A stretch of 64,000 nucleotides of DNA. Source: CAZMGV01 sp964565925. GTDB lineage: Bacteria > JAGRBM01 > JAHCIT01. Position numbers and translations under genes: made by a program. Of the stretch, positions 60,921-64,000 are shown piece by piece. The notes beneath the pieces were generated by a model. That model saw only the letters and a list, made by a program, of their open reading frames with translations. It was not told where the DNA came from and did no database searches. The stretch lies in NCBI GenBank assembly GCA_964565925.1, contig CAZMGV010000004.1, forward strand, positions 186,001 through 250,000. The letters run 5' to 3'. Position 1 is the first letter of the stretch. Every line of letters begins with the position of its first letter.

Positions 60921-61751
60921 ATGCTGCGGACGCTGGCCATATTCCTGTGCATATTGCTGGTATCCGGCTGCATCGAAACCTATCTAGATCCGAAACCGGA
61001 CGACTTCCCGAACCGGCCCCCTCCGGCCCCTTTGCCCGGCCAGATTTCGGTGATCGCCTTTTCATTCACCGTGCATCAAACGTTCGATGGCCGGGATGAC
61101 TGTATCGAGTGTCAGGGCAAGACATTTGCCGACGGCCAGAAAGCGATCGAAATCTGGGATCGAATCAAGCCGAACTTTCCGTTTCTGATAAATGTGATTG
61201 ACGGACCGACCGAGTTTGATGCCAAGCCGAAACCGATTGTCAGGAACAGCCTGCCGTCCGACGATGACGACCCCCCGTTGCCGCCGAAACCGCCCGTATA
61301 CCGCTGGACCGATCGTTCCACAACGGTCAACGCGATCATGAAGTTGAAGCCATCTTACATCCTTCACCTTCACACCGAAATCAATGTCGAAGGAGCATCG
61401 CAGTCTGCATTTTCGGTCTTATCAGCAGGGATTCTTCCGGGCCGGATCGAGACGACCAGAACCGTGGAAGCGACTTTGACACTTCCGGACGGCAAGACAG
61501 TCGTTGCAAGGGGTGAATCCGAATCCAATCTGCTTCAAAAGTGCTGGCTGCCTTTCATTTTTATCGCACCGTTCAACAGCCCTTCACTGAAACAGTTCAA
61601 TGCGTTCTATGAGCAACCCTACACCGACGCACTTAACCAACTCTCCAACCAATTCAGGGACTATCTCGCCAAGAATCCGCCAAAGGCCGAGCCACCTGCG
61701 CAACCCGCCTCGCAACCGCCAGCCCAACCCGCCGCTCCGGTCACCCAGTGA
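60921..61751 (+). CDS. Lipoprotein of the second paralogous pair, second copy
   Basis: 276 residues. Signal MLRTLAIFLCILLVSGC with lipid cysteine Cys17. Matches the preceding gene in VIAFSFTVHQTFDGRD, a CxxC (CIEC), AIEIWDRIK, LKPSYILHL, ATLTLPDGKTVVARG, WLPFIFIAPFNSPS and YTDALNQLSNQFRDYLAKNPPK. It has an extra Asp/Pro-rich loop (PSDDDDPPLPPKPP). The tail has one fewer PPAQPASQ unit. CGGAGGAG precedes ATG 60921. The pair may form a heteromeric envelope complex; unproven. Confidence 0.77.
   Translation: MLRTLAIFLCILLVSGCIETYLDPKPDDFPNRPPPAPLPGQISVIAFSFTVHQTFDGRDDCIECQGKTFADGQKAIEIWDRIKPNFPFLINVIDGPTEFDAKPKPIVRNSLPSDDDDPPLPPKPPVYRWTDRSTTVNAIMKLKPSYILHLHTEINVEGASQSAFSVLSAGILPGRIETTRTVEATLTLPDGKTVVARGESESNLLQKCWLPFIFIAPFNSPSLKQFNAFYEQPYTDALNQLSNQFRDYLAKNPPKAEPPAQPASQPPAQPAAPVTQ
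61662..61735 (+). repeat. Pro/Gln/Ala tail repeat, copy 2
   Basis: 74 bp at the 3' end of the second lipoprotein gene, with one 24-bp unit fewer than copy 1. Near-identity limited to this tail suggests recent gene conversion or duplication. Confidence 0.85.
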
Positions 61752-62203
61752 GCCGCCCTCTCGCCCGGTCACCGGATTTGTAATCTCCGGGGCCCTAACC
61801 CGCTGATCTTCTTTGGATCCGGGTTTCGCCGCTGGGTCTATTTGAGGGCCACGCCCTTGCCTGTGCTGGATTCGGACTTAAGTGATACCGCATAATACTA
61901 ACCCCTGCCCTTCGGGCATCCCCTTCCAGAGGAGGGGCCCAGCCGGTTCGCCCCCTTCCCTTGGAAGGGGGTGGCCGGCAGGCCGGGGGTTAGTGACGCG
62001 GCGGCTGGCCGTTTGTTAAGGTGTTAAACAGACGAAAAAGAAGCTTGTGCGGAAGGTCACACGGAACGGCACGGATCGAACCCCCATTACGTGGCTTCGC
62101 ATAAAACGCTCCCTAATCATTTCAATGAGTTATAATGTCTCCACCGAAAAACACGGAATAACACAGAACGATTTGCGTGGCCCGAACTGATAAACCGACC
62201 TGA
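61752..62203. other. Intergenic region with palindromic element
   Basis: About 450 bp with no credible gene on either strand. It contains the palindromic repeat at 61897-61994. The rest is ordinary sequence with an AT-richer part at 62100-62165 (including ATTTCAATGAGTTATAATGTC) that could hold a promoter for the methyltransferase gene. Confidence 0.45.
61897..61994. repeat. Palindromic dispersed-repeat element, about 98 bp
   Basis: Bounded by inverted ends ACTAACCCC (61897-61905) and GGGGTTAGT (61986-61994). Inside are a perfect hairpin CCCCCTTCC/GGAAGGGGG (about 61952-61972) and the tail motif GGTGGCCGGCAGGCCGG, which resembles that in the element at 25741-25855. No transposase is nearby, so it is non-autonomous. 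Confidence 0.7.
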
Positions 62204-62225
62204 TGGAGACCCGAGCTGAACCCCT

Positions 62226-62233
62226 CCCCCCCC
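62226..62233 (+). repeat. C8 homopolymer tract at the methyltransferase 5' end
   Basis: Eight consecutive C bases inside a C-rich stretch, between a possible ATG at 62204 and the methyltransferase frame. Loss of one C puts the two in frame. Such tracts are prone to slippage and to sequencing error. Confidence 0.6.
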
Positions 62234-62290
62234 ACCCCGCCGTTTTTCTCCCCCTCGCTGGGAGACGACTACCGGACCTTCTGGACCGGC

Positions 62291-62986
62291 ATGGCGGCCA
62301 CACCTGAAGGCGCCCGGCTGGCGGTGGCGGGCCACCCGTTCGGCCACTACCCGACGGACGAGCTGATCAAGTGGCAGGGGCTGCCGGTGGCGCGGCTCAT
62401 CAAGGAGTCGCTCTCGCTCGATCTCGCCGACACGGTCCTCGAAGTGGGCTGCGGAATCGGACGCCTGGCGATGCATATCGCCCCCCACGTCTGGCACTAC
62501 CACGGGGCGGATATATCCCCCGCCATGTGCTGGCGGGCGAAGGCGGCTCTTGAGGATCACCCGAACATCACGCTCCACTGGCTCGAGGACTGCTCGCTCA
62601 GAGGTTTTGCCGATGGCACGTTCGACGCCGTCTACTTCCAGCATGTGCTCATCCATCTCGACCGGCCCGATATCGAGAACTACCTGCGCGAGGCGTTCCG
62701 GGTGCTGAAACCAGGCGGACGCTTATACGCGCAGTTCTATAACCGCTATCACCCGCAGGGGTTCGACGAAACCGCCCACGCCGTGGACCAGCGGGTGCGC
62801 GACGGCAGGCAGCAGCGGGGGCGCGTCTTCTGCCACACCCATCTGGAAGTGAGCGGGATGCTCGAAGCGGCCGGTTTCATACTGGACCCGGAGCGTAGCC
62901 ACCTGTCGCCCGTCCGCCAGACGCGCAGCTGGTGGCCGGATAATGATTTCTTCTTCTGGTTGATCGGAGCCGGCGTGAAGCGCTAA
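62291..62986 (+). CDS. SAM-dependent methyltransferase
   Basis: 231 residues from ATG 62291. A class I methyltransferase: motif I VLEVGCGIGRLAMHI, then ADISPAMCWRAK and FDAVYFQHVLIHLDRPDIENYLREAFRVLKPGGRLYAQF. The C-terminal WWPDNDFFFWLIGAGVKR is also distinctive. Substrate unknown. The frame continues upstream with protein-like sequence (PSLGDDYRTFWTG) to a CTG at 62216, which has GGAG seven bases before it. An ATG at 62204 would join the same frame if one C were removed from the C8 run at 62226-62233. The true N-terminus is probably upstream of 62291. Confidence 0.82.
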   Translation: MAATPEGARLAVAGHPFGHYPTDELIKWQGLPVARLIKESLSLDLADTVLEVGCGIGRLAMHIAPHVWHYHGADISPAMCWRAKAALEDHPNITLHWLEDCSLRGFADGTFDAVYFQHVLIHLDRPDIENYLREAFRVLKPGGRLYAQFYNRYHPQGFDETAHAVDQRVRDGRQQRGRVFCHTHLEVSGMLEAAGFILDPERSHLSPVRQTRSWWPDNDFFFWLIGAGVKR

Positions 62987-62997
62987 AGCGCACCGCC

Positions 62998-63972
62998 TTG
63001 TTCGTGCCCAAAGCCTACTACTTCGACGTGCGCGCCTCGGAATCCGGGATGCGTCTGGACCGGCTGGTCAGGAAACTCCTGCCGGATGAATCGCTCTCGA
63101 CCATCCACCAGATGATCCGTAACGGCATGATCCAGGTGGGCAGGAAGCGCGAGGACAACAGTTACCGCCTGAAAGAAGGCGAAGTGGTCGTGCTGCCCAA
63201 GCCGTTCGCCATGAAGCGCGCCAAGCCGCCCCCCGCCGAGACGAAAGAGTGGACCGCGCCCAAGCCAAAGATCATCACCGAGACGGACGACTGGGTGGCG
63301 CTCTACAAGCCGGGCGGACTCTCCGTGCAGGGCGGCACCGGTCAGGGGCCGTGGAGCGTGGTGAACTGGCTGAAAAACCAGTACCCCGACGCCGAATTCC
63401 CGCCCGCCCCCGTGCACCGGATCGATCTCGACACGACCGGGCTGCTGATGGCCGCCAAGTCGTCGGTGTCGGCCCGCTGGTTCCAGCTGCACCTGAGTTC
63501 CCGGACGATGAAAAAATATTACCTCGCGCTGGTGGAGAGCGCGCCAAAAGAAGACCACTTCATGATCGACGGTCCGCTCTACCGGGCGACCTCGGGGCGC
63601 ATCAAGATGGCGGTCGACACGCGCGGCGTCCATGCGCTCACGGAAGTGTGGAAACTCTCGTCAGGGCCCAAGGGCTCGCTGGTGCTGGCCTACCCGCACA
63701 CGGGCCGCACGCACCAGATCCGCGCGCATCTGGCGTCGGTGGGCTGCCCGATCCTGATGGACGAGCGCTACGGCTCCACCCAGCGGCTGCCCGATAACCT
63801 GAAACTGTTCGAGCGGATCTACCTGCATGCCTGGCGGCTCGACTTTGCCGGTTCCGACGGCCAGCGCCACCAGGTGGAGGCCCCGCCGGACGACCTTTTC
63901 CTGGCGGCCATCAAATTTACCGGAAACCGGCTCCCGAAGGTGTCCTGGGAGTTGGGCGGAAAGAAGGCGTAG
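62998..63972 (+). CDS. RluA-family pseudouridine synthase
   Basis: 324 residues. An N-terminal S4 RNA-binding domain (about 8-75, RLDRLVRKLLPDESLSTIHQMIRNGMIQV) precedes the catalytic domain. The catalytic aspartate is Asp143 in VHRIDLDTTGLLM; PHTGRTHQIRAHLASVGCPI is the second family motif. It is an RluC/RluD-like enzyme that isomerises uridines in 23S rRNA; the exact target is open. The start is unsure: TTG 62998 or GTG 63004, both with weak ribosome sites. It follows the methyltransferase by 11 nt and is probably cotranscribed. Confidence 0.9.
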   Translation: MFVPKAYYFDVRASESGMRLDRLVRKLLPDESLSTIHQMIRNGMIQVGRKREDNSYRLKEGEVVVLPKPFAMKRAKPPPAETKEWTAPKPKIITETDDWVALYKPGGLSVQGGTGQGPWSVVNWLKNQYPDAEFPPAPVHRIDLDTTGLLMAAKSSVSARWFQLHLSSRTMKKYYLALVESAPKEDHFMIDGPLYRATSGRIKMAVDTRGVHALTEVWKLSSGPKGSLVLAYPHTGRTHQIRAHLASVGCPILMDERYGSTQRLPDNLKLFERIYLHAWRLDFAGSDGQRHQVEAPPDDLFLAAIKFTGNRLPKVSWELGGKKA

Positions 63973-64000
63973 GCTACCCTCCGGCGGCGTATGGCGAAGT

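Noticed and set aside
1..64000. CRISPR arrays, prophage or insertion-sequence genes
   Set aside because: No regularly spaced repeats, integrase, transposase or phage structural genes were seen in the window.

Overview
The window is one gene-dense, GC-rich stretch of a bacterial chromosome. I see no plasmid, prophage, insertion sequence or CRISPR hallmarks. The gene content points to a diderm of deltaproteobacterial grade (Desulfobacterota, Myxococcota or a related uncultivated phylum). The pointers are a DUF507 protein, an MJ0042-type zinc-ribbon protein with a long Pro/Ala linker, a B12-dependent ribonucleotide reductase, LL-diaminopimelate aminotransferase, an orphan PhaR, Skp, an HpnN-like MMPL transporter, many lipoproteins, and several receiver, GGDEF, HD-GYP and sigma-54 regulators. 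This placement is inference from gene families, not from a marker tree.

Layout: 0-4 kb holds the 5' part of a HEAT-repeat gene (running off the left edge), diverging from a Sua5/YrdC protein, a DUF1015 protein and tRNA-Glu(UUC). 4-10 kb has a leftward UbiB kinase, histidine kinase and unknown gene, then an SDR and a YkuD L,D-transpeptidase. 10-20 kb has nrdJ with NrdR-like boxes upstream, a zinc-ribbon protein, phaR, and dapL-folK-membrane protein. 20-30 kb has an HD-GYP sensor, a glutaredoxin-TlpA fusion, a CrtI-like flavoprotein, a diguanylate cyclase, a glutamate-synthase-like protein and a receiver. 30-38 kb has a DciA-like protein, gamma-glutamyltransferase, a glycosyltransferase, a TPR protein, tmk and prpE.

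From 47.5 to 38 kb, nine leftward genes are packed with overlaps or very short gaps: glpA, glpB, two paralogous FAD oxidases that both carry the His-His-His-Gly motif of alkyl-DHAP synthase, a CCG-type Fe-S protein, a lipid kinase, skp and a B-box/Gly-repeat protein. I regard this as the best candidate for an undescribed metabolic module: oxidation of glycerol-3-phosphate to DHAP coupled to ether-lipid-like chemistry or to a multi-subunit flavin dehydrogenase.

48-56 kb holds a zinc-ribbon receiver overlapping an Sm-like protein, DUF507 with a long structured leader, the MMPL transporter, an FHA-GAF-AAA-Fis sigma-54 activator, a receiver with an unknown N-terminal domain, and an iron alcohol dehydrogenase. 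56.5-61.8 kb is a lipoprotein island: two paralogous lipoproteins (one fused to a formylglycine-enzyme-like domain lacking the catalytic cysteines), a Cys-rich acidic lipoprotein, and a second paralogous pair with nearly identical Pro/Gln/Ala-rich 3' ends. The right end has a palindromic dispersed repeat, a methyltransferase whose 5' end spans a C8 tract, and an RluA-type pseudouridine synthase.
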